From Mycolicibacterium litorale (GTDB taxonomy: Bacteria > Actinomycetota > Actinomycetes > Mycobacteriales > Mycobacteriaceae): a stretch of DNA of 64,000 nucleotides. Below the pieces are notes generated by a model. The model saw only the letters and a program-made list of their open reading frames with translations. It searched no databases and was not told the origin of the DNA. Each line of letters begins with the position of its first letter. Positions within the stretch are counted from its first letter, which is position 1. The stretch covers positions 2,294,001 through 2,358,000 of the forward strand of contig NZ_AP023287.1 in assembly GCF_014218295.1 (NCBI RefSeq), read 5' to 3'. A program made the position numbers and the translations under genes. Shown here in pieces: positions 52,773-62,616 of the stretch.

Positions 52773-55466
52773 GTGCAGACACACGAGATCAGGAAGCGCT
52801 TCCTCGATCACTTCGTGAAAGCGGGCCACACCGAGGTGCCGAGCGCCTCGGTGATCCTCGACGACCCCAACCTGCTCTTCGTCAACGCCGGCATGGTGCA
52901 GTTCGTCCCGTTCTTCCTCGGCCAGCGGACCCCGCCGTACCAGCGCGCCACCAGCATCCAGAAGTGCATCCGCACGCCCGACATCGACGAGGTCGGCATC
53001 ACCACGCGGCACAACACCTTCTTCCAGATGGCGGGCAACTTCTCGTTCGGCGACTACTTCAAGAAGGGCGCGATCGAGTTCGCGTGGACCCTGCTGACCA
53101 ACCCGGTCGAACAGGGCGGCTACGGATTCGACCCCGAAAAGCTCTGGGCCACCGTCTATCTCGACGACGACGAGGCGATCCAGCTCTGGCAGGAGGTGGC
53201 CGGGCTGCCGCTGGAGCGCATCCAGCGCCGGGGGATGGCCGACAACTACTGGTCCATGGGCATCCCCGGGCCGTGCGGCCCGTCCTCGGAGATCTACGTC
53301 GACCGCGGCCCCGAATACGGCGTCGAGGGCGGCCCCGAGGCCAACGAGGACCGCTACATCGAGATCTGGAACCTCGTGTTCATGCAGAACGAGCGCGGCG
53401 AGGGCACCTCGAAGTCGGACTTCGAGATCCTCGGTCCGCTGCCGCGTAAGAACATCGACACCGGGATGGGCATCGAGCGGGTGGCCTGTCTGCTGCAGGG
53501 TGTGGACAACGTCTACGAGACCGATCTGCTGCGCCCGGTGATCGACGCCGTCGCCGCGCGCGCCCCGCGCGGGTACGGCCAGGGCAACCACACCGACGAC
53601 GTCCGCTACCGCATCATCGCCGACCACAGTCGCACCGCGGCCATCCTGATCGGTGACGGGGTGAGCCCCGGCAACGACGGCCGCGGCTACGTGCTGCGCC
53701 GGTTGCTGCGCCGGGTGATCCGGTCGGCCAAACTGCTCGGCATCGACGACGCCGTCGTCGGCGACCTGATGGCCACCGTCCGCGACGCGATGGGGCCGTC
53801 CTACCCCGAACTGGTCAGCGACTTCGACCGCATCCAGCGCATCGCGGTGGCCGAGGAGACCGCGTTCAACCGCACCCTGGCATCGGGGTCGCGGCTGTTC
53901 GACGAGGCCGCGGGTGCCACCAAGGCATCGGGCACCACGGTGCTGTCCGGGCGTGATGCGTTCACCCTGCACGACACCTACGGCTTCCCGCTGGAACTGA
54001 CCCTCGAGATGGCCGCCGAGGCCGGACTGTCGGTCGACGAAGAGGGCTTCCGCGGGTTGATGGCCGAGCAGCGGCAGCGCGCCAAGGCCGACGCCGCCGC
54101 CCGCAAACAGGCGCACACCGACCTCACCGCCTACCGCGACCTGGTCGACGCGCACCCGACCGAGTTCACCGGATTCGACGAGCTGACCACCGAGGCGCAG
54201 ATCCTCGGCGTCTTCGTCGACGGCCGGCGGGTGCCCGTGGTCGGACACGACACCGCCACCGCCCAGCACCGCATCGAACTCGTCCTCGACCGCAGCCCGT
54301 TCTACGCCGAATCGGGTGGCCAGATCGCCGACGAGGGCACCATCACCGGTACCGGCGCGTCCGGGACGGCCAAGGCCGCCGTTTCCGACGTCCAGAAGAT
54401 CGCCAAGACGCTGTGGGTGCACCGGGTCACCGTCGAGTCCGGCGAATTCGTCGAGGGCGACACCGTGGTCGCGGCCGTCGACCCGCGCTGGCGGCACGGC
54501 GCCACCCAGGGTCACTCCGGTACGCACATGGTGCACGCCGCGCTGCGGCAGGTCCTCGGCCCCAACGCCGTCCAGGCCGGGTCGCTCAACCGGCCGGGCT
54601 ACCTGCGCTTCGACTTCAACTGGCAGGGGCCGCTGACCGACGACCAGCGCACGCAGATCGAAGAGGTGACCAACGAGGCCGTCGAGGCCGACTTCGAGGT
54701 TCACAGCTTCGTCACGAACCTGGAGAAGGCCAAGGCGATGGGCGCGATGGCGCTGTTCGGCGAGGCCTATCCCGACGAGGTCCGGGTCGTCGAGATCGGC
54801 GGCCCCTTCTCGCTCGAGTTGTGCGGCGGCACCCACGTGCGCAGTTCCGCCCAGATCGGACCGGTGACGATCCTCGGCGAATCGTCGGTCGGTTCCGGTG
54901 TGCGCCGCGTCGAGGCCTACGTCGGCCTCGACTCGTTCCGCCACCTCGCCAAGGAACGCGCGCTGATGGCCGGGCTGGCCTCGTCGCTTAAGGTGCCGTC
55001 CGAGGAGGTCCCGGCCAGAGTCGCCGGACTCGTCGAGCGGCTGCGGGCGGCGGAGAAGGAACTCGACCGGATGCGGCTGGCCAACGCCCGCGCGGCGGCC
55101 GTCAACGCTGTCGCGGGGGCGGAGGTTGTCGGTAAGGTCCGACTGGTGGCGCAGCGGATGGCCGGCGGCATGTCGGCGGGCGACCTGCGCACGCTCGTCG
55201 GTGACATCCGCGGCAAGCTCGGCGGTGATCCGGCCGTCGTCGCGCTGATCGCCGAAGGCGAGAACGACACCGTGCCCTTCGTGGTGGCCGTCAACCCGGC
55301 CGCCCAGGATCTGGGGCTGCGCGCCAACGAACTGGTCAAACAGTTCGCGGCGCCGGTGAACGGCCGTGGGGGCGGCAAGGCCGATCTGGCGCAGGGTTCC
55401 GGTAAGGGGGCAGCGGGCATCGACGCGGCATTGGCTGCGTTGCGTGCCGAGATCGACAGGAGCTGA
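52773..55466 (+). CDS. alaS: Alanyl-tRNA synthetase
   Basis: An 897-aa class II enzyme with four domains: catalytic core (about 1-240: [43 protein letters not shown]), tRNA-recognition domain (to about 460), editing domain and C-terminal C-Ala. The editing zinc site HxxxH-C-xxxH is complete at His581, His585, Cys684 and His688 (HSGTH, CGGTH). It charges tRNA-Ala and deacylates Ser/Gly-tRNA-Ala. GTG start with AAGGAT about 11 nt upstream. It starts the conserved alaS-ruvX-mltG-aroE-prepilin peptidase block. Confidence 0.97.
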   Translation: MQTHEIRKRFLDHFVKAGHTEVPSASVILDDPNLLFVNAGMVQFVPFFLGQRTPPYQRATSIQKCIRTPDIDEVGITTRHNTFFQMAGNFSFGDYFKKGAIEFAWTLLTNPVEQGGYGFDPEKLWATVYLDDDEAIQLWQEVAGLPLERIQRRGMADNYWSMGIPGPCGPSSEIYVDRGPEYGVEGGPEANEDRYIEIWNLVFMQNERGEGTSKSDFEILGPLPRKNIDTGMGIERVACLLQGVDNVYETDLLRPVIDAVAARAPRGYGQGNHTDDVRYRIIADHSRTAAILIGDGVSPGNDGRGYVLRRLLRRVIRSAKLLGIDDAVVGDLMATVRDAMGPSYPELVSDFDRIQRIAVAEETAFNRTLASGSRLFDEAAGATKASGTTVLSGRDAFTLHDTYGFPLELTLEMAAEAGLSVDEEGFRGLMAEQRQRAKADAAARKQAHTDLTAYRDLVDAHPTEFTGFDELTTEAQILGVFVDGRRVPVVGHDTATAQHRIELVLDRSPFYAESGGQIADEGTITGTGASGTAKAAVSDVQKIAKTLWVHRVTVESGEFVEGDTVVAAVDPRWRHGATQGHSGTHMVHAALRQVLGPNAVQAGSLNRPGYLRFDFNWQGPLTDDQRTQIEEVTNEAVEADFEVHSFVTNLEKAKAMGAMALFGEAYPDEVRVVEIGGPFSLELCGGTHVRSSAQIGPVTILGESSVGSGVRRVEAYVGLDSFRHLAKERALMAGLASSLKVPSEEVPARVAGLVERLRAAEKELDRMRLANARAAAVNAVAGAEVVGKVRLVAQRMAGGMSAGDLRTLVGDIRGKLGGDPAVVALIAEGENDTVPFVVAVNPAAQDLGLRANELVKQFAAPVNGRGGGKADLAQGSGKGAAGIDAALAALRAEIDRS

Positions 55467-55471
55467 CGCCC

Positions 55472-55987
55472 GTGACCGACAGCGACCACCGCCTCCCGGA
55501 CCGCCCCGGGGAGGGCGACCCGGGCCGCGGACGGCGAATCGGCATCGACGTCGGCAGCGTGCGGATCGGCGTGGCGAGCAGCGATCCCGACGGCGTGCTG
55601 GCCACCCCGGTCGAGACCGTGGAGCGGGACCGCCGCAAGAACTCCGACCGCCACGTCCGGCGGCTCGCGCAGCTGGTCGCCGAGCTGGAGGCGGTCGAGG
55701 TCGTGGTCGGGCTCCCACGTACGCTGGCCGACCGCACCGGGCCGGCCGCACAGGACGCCATCGGCGTCGCCGAGGCACTGGCCCTTCGGATCGCACCGGT
55801 GCCGGTGCGGATGGCCGACGAACGACTCACCACCGTGTCCGCGCAGCGTTCGCTGCGTGAAGCCGGGGTCCGCGCCAAGGGCCAGCGGGCGATGATCGAC
55901 CAGGTCGCGGCGGTGGAGATCTTGCAGAGCTGGCTGGACCAGCGGCGCGCGGCACTGGCCGCGCCGAGAGAGGGCGGGCATGGCTGA
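55472..55987 (+). CDS. ruvX: Putative Holliday junction resolvase RuvX (YqgF)
   Basis: A 171-aa RNase-H-fold nuclease, homologue of Rv2554c. [19 protein letters not shown] near residue 23 has the first catalytic Asp; [18 protein letters not shown], the late [16 protein letters not shown] and DQVAAVEIL carry the others. It processes recombination or 16S rRNA intermediates. GTG start 5 nt after the alaS stop; the end overlaps mltG by 8 nt (ATGGCTGA). The N-terminal 18 residues ([18 protein letters not shown]) are a species-specific acidic tail. Confidence 0.92.
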   Translation: MTDSDHRLPDRPGEGDPGRGRRIGIDVGSVRIGVASSDPDGVLATPVETVERDRRKNSDRHVRRLAQLVAELEAVEVVVGLPRTLADRTGPAAQDAIGVAEALALRIAPVPVRMADERLTTVSAQRSLREAGVRAKGQRAMIDQVAAVEILQSWLDQRRAALAAPREGGHG

Positions 55988-57227
55988 GGACTGGCGTCAC
56001 GACCGTGCGGAACCGGTGGCGGTGGGACCGCCACGCCGGGCGATGAGCCGTTCGGACCGGATGCGGCTGGAGCGCAGCCGCAGAAGGCGGCGGATCGCCG
56101 GCGGCGTGTCGCTCGCCATGCTCGTCGTCGTGGTCATCGGCGCGGTGTTCCTGGGTTCGAAGCTGTGGCACAGCATGTTCGGCGGCAACGGCAACGACTT
56201 CGCCGGTGAGGGCGTCACCGACGTCGTGATCCAGGTGCACGACGGCGACTCGACGACCGCGATCGGGCAGACGCTGCACGACAACAACGTCGTGGCGACG
56301 GTCAAGGCGTTCGTCGACGCCGCGGAAGGCAACTCCGGGATCACGGCGATCCAGCCGGGGTTCTACAAGGTCCGCACCGAGATCCCCGCCGCGAACGCGG
56401 TCGAGCGGCTCACCGATCCGCAGAGCCGGGTCGGCAAACTGGTGATCCCGGAAGGCCGTCAGCTCGACGACGTCTCCGACGTCAAGACCAACGCAGTCAC
56501 CGAGGGCATCTTCACGCTGATCTCGCGGGCCACCTGCGTCGATCTCGACGGCGAGCAGCGCTGCGTCGCGGCCGACGAACTCAAGCGGGTCGCGGCAACC
56601 GCGGCGCCCGCGGCGCTTGCCGTCCCCGAATGGGCGTTGCAACCGGTCAGGGCGATGGGTGACGACCACCGCCGCCTCGAGGGGCTGATCGCCCCGGGTT
56701 CGTGGAACATCGACCCGTCGGCCACCCCGCAGGACATCCTCGCCACGCTGATCCGGTCGAGCGGAAACCAGTACGCCCAGGGCGGCCTGCTCGAGACGGC
56801 CAACGCGATGAACCTCTCGCCTTATCAGGTCCTCACCGTCGCCTCGCTGGTACAGCGCGAATCCAAACCCGAGGACTTCGCGAAGGTCGCCCGCGTCATC
56901 TACAACCGGCTGGCCGAGAACCGCACGCTCGAGTTCGATTCGACGGTCAACTATCCGCTCGACCGCATCGAGGTGGCCACCACCGACGGGGACCGCGGAC
57001 AGCTCACCCCGTGGAACACCTACGTCCGTGCCGGGCTGCCCGCCACCCCGATCTGCTCGCCGAGCCAGCCGGCGCTGCTGGCGGCCGAGAAGCCCGCCGA
57101 CGGCGACTGGCTGTACTTCGTCACGATCGACCTGCAGGGCACCACGCTGTTCACCAGGGACTACAACGAGCACCTGGCCAACATCGAACTGGCGCGGCAC
57201 AACGGCGTCCTCGACAGTGCCCGATAG
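55980..57227 (+). CDS. mltG: Endolytic murein transglycosylase MltG
   Basis: A 415-aa membrane-anchored enzyme (Rv2553c homologue) that cuts nascent glycan strands. A cytosolic arginine-rich N terminus ([15 protein letters not shown]) precedes one membrane helix (about 40-60), a LysM-like domain ([16 protein letters not shown]) and the catalytic YceG domain. The catalytic Glu294 lies in [15 protein letters not shown], and [20 protein letters not shown] and [11 protein letters not shown] complete the site. Its TAG stop (57225-57227) is inside the first unit of the 24-bp tandem repeat. ATG overlaps the ruvX stop by 8 nt. Confidence 0.93.
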   Translation: MAEDWRHDRAEPVAVGPPRRAMSRSDRMRLERSRRRRRIAGGVSLAMLVVVVIGAVFLGSKLWHSMFGGNGNDFAGEGVTDVVIQVHDGDSTTAIGQTLHDNNVVATVKAFVDAAEGNSGITAIQPGFYKVRTEIPAANAVERLTDPQSRVGKLVIPEGRQLDDVSDVKTNAVTEGIFTLISRATCVDLDGEQRCVAADELKRVAATAAPAALAVPEWALQPVRAMGDDHRRLEGLIAPGSWNIDPSATPQDILATLIRSSGNQYAQGGLLETANAMNLSPYQVLTVASLVQRESKPEDFAKVARVIYNRLAENRTLEFDSTVNYPLDRIEVATTDGDRGQLTPWNTYVRAGLPATPICSPSQPALLAAEKPADGDWLYFVTIDLQGTTLFTRDYNEHLANIELARHNGVLDSAR

Positions 57228-57336
57228 GCGGCCCGCCGCCGTGCCCGATAGGCGGCCCGCCGCCGTGCCCGATAGGCGGCCCGCCGCCGTGCCCGATAGG
57301 CGGCCCGCCGCCGTGCCCGATAGGCGGCCCGCCGCC
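57217..57336 (+). repeat. Five perfect 24-bp tandem repeats at the mltG/aroE junction
   Basis: Five identical units lie at 57217-57240, 57241-57264, 57265-57288, 57289-57312 and 57313-57336; a partial, diverged copy continues to about 57353. Each unit starts with GTG CCC GAT AG and contains AGGCGG followed by nine bases and the next GTG, so each carries both a Shine-Dalgarno-like hexamer and a potential aroE start codon. In the mltG frame each unit supplies a TAG stop. In the aroE frame the units read VPDRRPAA. This is a VNTR-type element that can change copy number without changing either frame. Confidence 0.9.
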
Positions 57337-58146
57337 GTGCCCGACAGCGGGCCCCGCAAGGCGGCCGTCCTCGGTTCGCCCATCGCCCATTCACGCTCAC
57401 CGCAACTGCATCTCGCGGCGTACCGCGCGCTGGGACTGGGGGACTGGACCTACGACCGGATCGAGTGCACGGCCGAACAACTGCCCGCCCTGGTGGGTGG
57501 CTTCGGCCCGGAATGGGTCGGCGTCTCGGTGACGATGCCGGGCAAGTTCGCCGCGCTGCGGTTCGCCGACGAGCGCACCCCGCGCGCGGAGCTGGTCGGC
57601 TCGGCCAACACCCTGGTCCGCACACCGCTCGGATGGCGCGCCGACAACACCGACGTCGACGGTGTCAGAGGTGCGCTGGGCGCCGTGAACGGACCGGCGA
57701 TCGTGGTCGGTTCGGGCGGGACCGCCCCGGCCGCCGTGGTCGCGCTGGCCGATCTCGGCGCCACCGGGCTCATCGTCGCCGCCCGCAACCGGGACAAGGC
57801 CGCGCCGCTGCTCGACCTCGCCGGGCGGCTGGGCGTCCCCGCCCGCTGGTGCGATCTCGACGATGAGGAACTGGCCGGTCTGGTGGCCGACGCGGCCGCC
57901 GTGGTCAGCACCATCCCCGCCGACGTGGCGCAGCGGTACGTCGCGACGCTCGCGCGCACACCGCTGCTGCTCGACGCGATCTACGATCCCTGGCCTACTC
58001 CGCTGGCCGCGGCGGTGCAGGCCGCGGGCGGCCGGGTGGTCAGCGGCCTGCAGATGCTGCTGCACCAGGCCTTCGCCCAGGTCGAACAGTTCACCGGCCG
58101 GCCGGCGCCGAAAGAAGCGATGAGGGCGGCGCTGCAGAGCGCTTAG
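57337..58146 (+). CDS. aroE: Shikimate dehydrogenase
   Basis: A 269-aa enzyme (the length of Rv2552c) that reduces 3-dehydroshikimate in aromatic amino-acid synthesis. Shikimate-binding LGSPIAHSRSPQLHLAAY, catalytic Lys70 (SVTMPGKFAAL), the Asn-Thr-Asp in ADNTDVDG (about 106) and NADP-binding VGSGGTAPAAVVAL are intact. GTG 57337 gives PDSGPRKAAVLG, matching other mycobacterial AroE N termini. Upstream GTGs in each of the five repeats are in frame, so longer N termini of 8, 16 or more extra residues are possible. Its TAG is inside the -10 of the next gene. Confidence 0.93.
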   Translation: MPDSGPRKAAVLGSPIAHSRSPQLHLAAYRALGLGDWTYDRIECTAEQLPALVGGFGPEWVGVSVTMPGKFAALRFADERTPRAELVGSANTLVRTPLGWRADNTDVDGVRGALGAVNGPAIVVGSGGTAPAAVVALADLGATGLIVAARNRDKAAPLLDLAGRLGVPARWCDLDDEELAGLVADAAAVVSTIPADVAQRYVATLARTPLLLDAIYDPWPTPLAAAVQAAGGRVVSGLQMLLHQAFAQVEQFTGRPAPKEAMRAALQSA

Positions 58147-58155
58147 CCTCGATCC
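58144..58155 (+). promoter_or_regulatory. Leaderless promoter of prepilin peptidase gene (-10 TAGCCT)
   Basis: TAGCCT (58144-58149) ends 6 nt before the GTG at 58156 and includes the aroE stop codon. The gene may thus be transcribed alone as well as by read-through from aroE. Confidence 0.5.
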
Positions 58156-58572
58156 GTGATGGCGGGCGCTGTGCTGGTGTGGATGTCGGCGCTGACCGTC
58201 TACGACCTCAGGTGGCGCCGCCTGCCGAACTGGCTGACGCTCCCCGGCGCCACGGTGATCCTGATCGGCGCCGCCGTGGCCGGCCGCGGGGCGCCCGCCG
58301 CGTTCGGCGCCGCCGCCCTGTTCGCGCTCTACGCCGTCACACATCTGCTCGCGCCCGCGGCGATGGGGGCCGGGGATGCCAAACTCGCGCTCGGGGTCGG
58401 CGGGTTGACCGGAGCCTTCGGCCCCGACATCTGGCTGCTGGCCGCCCTCGGTGCGCCCGTGCTCACCGCGGGGTGTGCGCTCGCCACACTGACCCGACGC
58501 GGTCGCACGGTGCCGCACGGCCCGTCCATGTGCGTGGCGAGCGCGGCGGCCGTCGCTCTGGTACTGGTCTAG
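58156..58572 (+). CDS. Prepilin peptidase (A24 family, Rv2551c homologue)
   Basis: A 138-aa membrane aspartic protease with four to five helices. The two catalytic Asp are Asp17 (TVYDLRWRRLPNW) and Asp74 in the GxGD motif (AMGAGDAKLALG). It lacks the N-terminal methylase domain of full PilD, as in Rv2551c. It would process type IV-like pilin or pseudopilin precursors (mycobacterial tad/flp pili), although no pilin is in the window. The end shares the CTAG (58569-58572) with the convergent TetR gene. Confidence 0.87.
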   Translation: MMAGAVLVWMSALTVYDLRWRRLPNWLTLPGATVILIGAAVAGRGAPAAFGAAALFALYAVTHLLAPAAMGAGDAKLALGVGGLTGAFGPDIWLLAALGAPVLTAGCALATLTRRGRTVPHGPSMCVASAAAVALVLV

Positions 58573-59198
58573 ACGGAACTGCCGCGGTCGGCGCCGAAGA
58601 AGCTGGCATGCCAGACCCGCGTGACGACCTGAGCCGCCTGGTCGACCGGGATGGGATCCTCCTGCAGCGAATCCTGGGCGTACCACACGTATGCCGACTG
58701 CTCGACCATGCAGGCGACCGCCTCGGCGACGCGGGTGACCGGCAGACCGTCGACCTCGTCCATCCCGAACTTCATCTTGAGCACTGTGGCGAACCGGGTG
58801 ACGTGGCGCGACCGCATCTGCCACCAGATGTCGCGGAACCGGGCCTCGACACTCGCCGCTTCGACCAGCGTCCGCATGATGTCGCGATTGTCGTAGTAGT
58901 GCGTCAGATATCCGGTGTTGGCGTCGAGGAGCGCCTGGTACGGATCCTCCTCGAGCCGGTGGGCCGTGGTGCCGCTGGCACGGAACAGCTCGTCGTGGGT
59001 GTCGGCGACGAGGGCCGCGAACAGGTCTTCCTTGTCCGCGAAGTACCGGTACAGACCGCCGAGTGACATCCCGGCCTCGGTGGCCACCCCACTCATGGTG
59101 GTGCCGACGTAGCCGTCCCTGCCGAATACGGCGCGAGCCGAACTGAGCAGGTGGGCGCGGGTCTGCATCCCCTTAGTGGTGCTCGGTATCTGCGGCAT
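58569..59198 (-). CDS. TetR-family regulator divergent from acyl-CoA ligase operon
   Basis: A 209-aa regulator. HTH about 10-57: KGMQTRAHLLSSARAVFGRDGYVGTTMSGVATEAGMSLGGLYRYFADKEDLFAALV (core GMSLGGLYRYFADKEDLF). The C-terminal domain is helical, with a conserved YVWYAQDS near 170. I chose ATG 59198, with GGAGGA 9 nt before it, over 59234. It is divergent from a four-gene operon and likely represses it; a short inverted repeat (59246-59262) lies between them. The TAG stop is in the CTAG shared with the prepilin peptidase gene. Confidence 0.86.
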   Translation of the reverse strand: MPQIPSTTKGMQTRAHLLSSARAVFGRDGYVGTTMSGVATEAGMSLGGLYRYFADKEDLFAALVADTHDELFRASGTTAHRLEEDPYQALLDANTGYLTHYYDNRDIMRTLVEAASVEARFRDIWWQMRSRHVTRFATVLKMKFGMDEVDGLPVTRVAEAVACMVEQSAYVWYAQDSLQEDPIPVDQAAQVVTRVWHASFFGADRGSSV

Positions 59199-59245
59199 GG
59201 CTACCGATCCTCCCTGATTCGTCCACGTCGTCAACGCTCTGTGCG

Positions 59246-59262
59246 CTCGCTTACACTGCGAG
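59246..59262. promoter_or_regulatory. Candidate TetR operator between tetR and acyl-CoA ligase
   Basis: CTCGC (59246-59250), seven bases, GCGAG (59258-59262) is a short inverted repeat next to an AT-rich GTATACAAAAAAG stretch that probably holds promoter elements. The arms are only 5 bp, so the call is tentative. Confidence 0.35.
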
Positions 59263-59385
59263 TATACAAAAAAGCGATGTCACTCTCTTGACTTTGGTGT
59301 GCGAGTGGCCGCAGTATTGCCACCAACGCCAGGCGCGTCACCGCCAGCCCTCTTCCGACTCGGACATCCTCTGCAAGGAGTTCTC

Positions 59386-60996
59386 ATGAGTACGCATGCA
59401 CAGATCGCCACCGCCGGGGCAGTCTGCGCAGCCGCGACCGTGCCGGCCCATGACCGCCCCGCCGGGTCCGCGCTGGCCGCGTTCGAGCGCGCCCACGCGA
59501 TCGATCCCCACCGCACCGCGGTGCTCGACGACCGGGGCAACAGTCTGACCCGCGCCGAGCTCGCCGCGTTGTCGGCCGAGGTGGCGACCGAACTGCAGGG
59601 GCGCGGACTGGGCGCGGGTGACGTGGTCATCCTCTGCATGCCGAACTGGACGGAGTGGCTGGTCGTGTACCTCGCCGTTCTGCGGTTGCGGATGATCCCC
59701 GCCACGCTGCCCGTGACCACCGACGCGAAATCCATCGCCTATGTGGCGAATCTGGTCGGCGCGAAGGCGATCGCACTGCCGGTGACACACCGCGGCCGCG
59801 ACTTCCGGAGCGAATCGTCAACGGTGGCAAGAGAATTCGGTCACACACTGCACGTTCTGCTGCTCGACGGCGACCACGCCCGCCGCAGCTGGCGGTCGTT
59901 CGACGGCCCGGCGGTCACCGCGCCGGCCTATCCCGCCGACATGGCGCACATCCTGTTCTCGTCGAGCACCACGGGCAAGTCGAAGGCCATCGCGCATTCG
60001 GAAGCGAGTCTGAGCGCCTACAACTTCGGGGTGATCGACCGCTACCAGGTCACCGATAGCCGGCCGATCTTCATGCCGTCCCCGCTCGGACACAGCACGG
60101 GCCTGTGGCACGGGGCGCGGATGTCCCTGCTGACCGGTGCGACCCTGGTGCTCCAGGACCGGTGGAAGCCCCGGCGGGCGCTGGAGTTGATCGACAGCCA
60201 CGGCTGTGGCATCACCGTCGCCGCGACGCCGTTCCTCAAGGACCTCGTCGACTGCGAATGGGACGGCCCGGCGCCCAAGCTGAACACCATGCGCGCCTTC
60301 CTGTGCGGCGGCGCTCCCGTGCCGCCGGAGCTGATCGAGCGCGCCCGCAGGCAGATGCCGCACACCTTCATCAGCTCCATCTGGGCGATGAGCGAGGGTG
60401 GTGCGACATCGAGCGTGCCGGGAGACGCCGCCGAGCTGGTCTCGCACACCTGCGGCCGGGTGCTGCCCGGGGTGGTGCTGGAGACCATCGCACCCGACGG
60501 TTCGGTCAATCCGCGGGGAACCGAGGGCGAACTCGTGATGCGGACGCCGTCGCTGTTCATCGGCTATCTCGGCCAGGACGACCTCTACCGCGAATCCTTC
60601 ACGGCCGACGGGTTTTTCCGCACCGGAGACCTCGGTGTGGTCGACGACGCCGGTTACCTGCGGCTGACGGGCCGGCTCAAGGACCTCATCATCCGCGGCG
60701 GCATCAACATCTCACCGGTGGAGATCGAATACGCGCTCTCCGATCACGACCAGGTCGCCAAGGTCGCCGTCGTCGGCAGGCCCGACAGCCGGCTCGGTGA
60801 GCGGATCTGCGCCGTGATCCAGCCGCGGGACACCCCGCCGACGTTCGAAGAGCTCGTCGCGTGGCTGGAGCGCAGGGGAGTGCCACGCCGCCTGTGGCCG
60901 GAGTCCGTCCACATCGTGGCCGAGATGCCGCAGACGCCCGCCGGAAAGATCCGCAAAGCCGAACTCAAACAAGAACTGTGGAGAGAGTGGTCATGA
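59386..60996 (+). CDS. AMP-dependent acyl-CoA synthetase/ligase
   Basis: A 536-aa adenylate-forming enzyme that activates a carboxylic acid to its CoA thioester. P-loop SSSTTGKSK (192-200), MPSPLGHSTGLWHGARMSLL, SSIWAMSEGGATSSVPGD, the hinge LTGRLKDLIIRGGINISPVEIE and the final Lys in TPAGKIRKAELK are intact. Closest in pattern to cyclohexanecarboxylate/cinnamate-CoA ligase-like enzymes, but the acid is not known. AGGAG precedes the ATG. First gene of an operon with a hydrolase (4-nt overlap), an SDR and an amidase. Confidence 0.87.
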   Translation: MSTHAQIATAGAVCAAATVPAHDRPAGSALAAFERAHAIDPHRTAVLDDRGNSLTRAELAALSAEVATELQGRGLGAGDVVILCMPNWTEWLVVYLAVLRLRMIPATLPVTTDAKSIAYVANLVGAKAIALPVTHRGRDFRSESSTVAREFGHTLHVLLLDGDHARRSWRSFDGPAVTAPAYPADMAHILFSSSTTGKSKAIAHSEASLSAYNFGVIDRYQVTDSRPIFMPSPLGHSTGLWHGARMSLLTGATLVLQDRWKPRRALELIDSHGCGITVAATPFLKDLVDCEWDGPAPKLNTMRAFLCGGAPVPPELIERARRQMPHTFISSIWAMSEGGATSSVPGDAAELVSHTCGRVLPGVVLETIAPDGSVNPRGTEGELVMRTPSLFIGYLGQDDLYRESFTADGFFRTGDLGVVDDAGYLRLTGRLKDLIIRGGINISPVEIEYALSDHDQVAKVAVVGRPDSRLGERICAVIQPRDTPPTFEELVAWLERRGVPRRLWPESVHIVAEMPQTPAGKIRKAELKQELWREWS

Positions 60997-61817
60997 CGAC
61001 GAGGGACGACACGACGATGACGACCGAGACGGTCAGGCTCAACGGGATCGACGTCGCCTACACCAAGGCCGGCTCCGGCCCGCCGGTGGTGCTGATCCAC
61101 GGGCTCGCCGAGGGCCGCCGGAGCTGGCGGGTGGTGCAGGAATCCCTCACCGGCGTCACGACCTACGCCTACGACCTGCGCGGGCACGGGGCCACTACCG
61201 TCGGCAGGCCCGACGGCACGCTGGCGCAGCTGCGCGACGACCTGTTGGCCTTCCTCGAGAACGTCACCGGCCCCGCGGTGTGCGTCGGCTTCTCCCTCGG
61301 CGGCACCATTGTTCTGTCGGCCGCCGCGCACCGGCCCGGCCTCGTGAAATCCGTGGTGGCGCTGGGCACCTCGAGTGTGGTGGGACGCGGTGCGCAGTCC
61401 TTCTACGGTGAGCGCATCGAGTTGTTCCGCGGGTCCGACGTCGAGGCTAAGAAGGCGGCGCTGCTCGCCGACACCGCTGCGGCACTGCACAATCCGGAAT
61501 CGGACGTCGACGCGGTGACGGCGGCGCGGATGGCCGCGGTCGGTGACGCACACGGGTACGTCAACGCCTCCACCGCCATGGCACGGCTGCGCGACGAACC
61601 GCTGACCCCCGAGCTCTCCCGGATCGGCGCAGACGTCGACGTCCACATCATCGGCGCCGACCACGACAGCTTCTGCCCGAGGAAGGCCGCCCAGATCATC
61701 CTCGACGCGATCGGCCACGCGCGCTACGCCGAGATCTCCGGCGCCGGCCACCTGATGCTCGTCGACCAACCCGACCAGGTGGTCGCCGCCCTCCAGCAGG
61801 CGCTCGCCACCGCCTGA
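60993..61817 (+). CDS. Alpha/beta-fold hydrolase
   Basis: A 274-aa alpha/beta hydrolase. The oxyanion loop is LIHGLAEGRRSW, the nucleophile is Ser101 in VGFSLGGTIVL, the acid is in IGADHDSFC, and the His in SGAGHLMLVDQPDQV. These are the features of the lactonase/ester-hydrolase and C-C hydrolase group. It overlaps the ligase stop by 4 nt (ATGA), so translation is coupled. Together with the ligase, SDR and amidase it suggests breakdown of an amide- or ester-containing compound; the substrate is not known. Confidence 0.83.
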   Translation: MTTRDDTTMTTETVRLNGIDVAYTKAGSGPPVVLIHGLAEGRRSWRVVQESLTGVTTYAYDLRGHGATTVGRPDGTLAQLRDDLLAFLENVTGPAVCVGFSLGGTIVLSAAAHRPGLVKSVVALGTSSVVGRGAQSFYGERIELFRGSDVEAKKAALLADTAAALHNPESDVDAVTAARMAAVGDAHGYVNASTAMARLRDEPLTPELSRIGADVDVHIIGADHDSFCPRKAAQIILDAIGHARYAEISGAGHLMLVDQPDQVVAALQQALATA

Positions 61818-61857
61818 CCCCGGCCCCACGCCGAGCAACGAACACCGAAAGGATCCC

Positions 61858-62616
61858 ATGAAAGACCGCCAGGTCGCCCTCGTCACCGCCGCCGCAGGTG
61901 CGGGCATCGGCGCAGCCGTCGCCCGCCGGCTCGCCGCCGACGGCTTCGACGTCGTCGTCACCGATGTCCACGAACGCCGGTGTGGCGAGTTCGCGGCGAC
62001 GTTGTCCGCCGACTTCGGACGCGAATTCGCCTCGTACCCACTTGATGTCACCGATGAGGCGAACGTCGAGCGCGTCGTGTCCGACGTCGCCCAGACCAAG
62101 GGCCGCCTCGACGTCCTGGTGAACAACGCCGGCTGGAGCAAGATCGAACCCGTCGCCGAGATGTCCTCGCAGACCTGGCTGAAGTGCCTCGACGTCGACC
62201 TCAACGGCACCTTCTACACGATGCGTCACGCGCTGCCGGTCATGCAGCGCAACTCCTCCGGGGCCATCGTCAACATCAGCTCCATCGCCGCGTACGAGAC
62301 CAGCACCGAGCACGGCGCCGCCTACTCGGCGGCCAAGGCCGGCGTCCTGGCGCTCACCCGCGTCGCCGCCGCGGAGAACGGCCGATTCGGCATCCGGGTC
62401 AACGCCATCACCCCCGGCCTGATCTACAACGACTTCCTGCGCAAGATCTACCCCGACGACTTCTTCGACGGATATGCGGAGAACCGCTCGCTGGTCGGGC
62501 GGGTGGGACGCCCCGACGACGTCGCCGGCCTGGTGGCCTACCTGGTCGGCCCCGATGCCGGCTATGTGACCGGCGAGGTCTACGGAATCAGTGGCGGGGT
62601 CTACCCGCGTGCCTGA
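61858..62616 (+). CDS. SDR family oxidoreductase
   Basis: A 252-aa classical short-chain dehydrogenase. The cofactor motif TAAAGAGIG (10-18) has Ala for the first Gly of TGxxxGxG; VNNAG is at 88-92; the catalytic residues are Ser142, Tyr156 and Lys160. The ending YVTGEVYGISGGVYPRA is typical. It would oxidise a beta-hydroxyacyl or alcohol group, NAD(P)-dependent. GAAAGGA lies before the ATG. Third gene of the operon; the end overlaps the amidase start by 8 nt. Confidence 0.85.
   Translation: MKDRQVALVTAAAGAGIGAAVARRLAADGFDVVVTDVHERRCGEFAATLSADFGREFASYPLDVTDEANVERVVSDVAQTKGRLDVLVNNAGWSKIEPVAEMSSQTWLKCLDVDLNGTFYTMRHALPVMQRNSSGAIVNISSIAAYETSTEHGAAYSAAKAGVLALTRVAAAENGRFGIRVNAITPGLIYNDFLRKIYPDDFFDGYAENRSLVGRVGRPDDVAGLVAYLVGPDAGYVTGEVYGISGGVYPRA

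Noticed and set aside
52767..55796. A 1,009-codon minus-strand open frame opposite alaS
   Set aside because: It is a shadow of alaS, produced by GC-rich third positions; it has no domain and alaS is complete on the other strand.
57217..57336. CRISPR array
   Set aside because: The five units are contiguous with no spacers, in a coding junction, and there are no cas genes.
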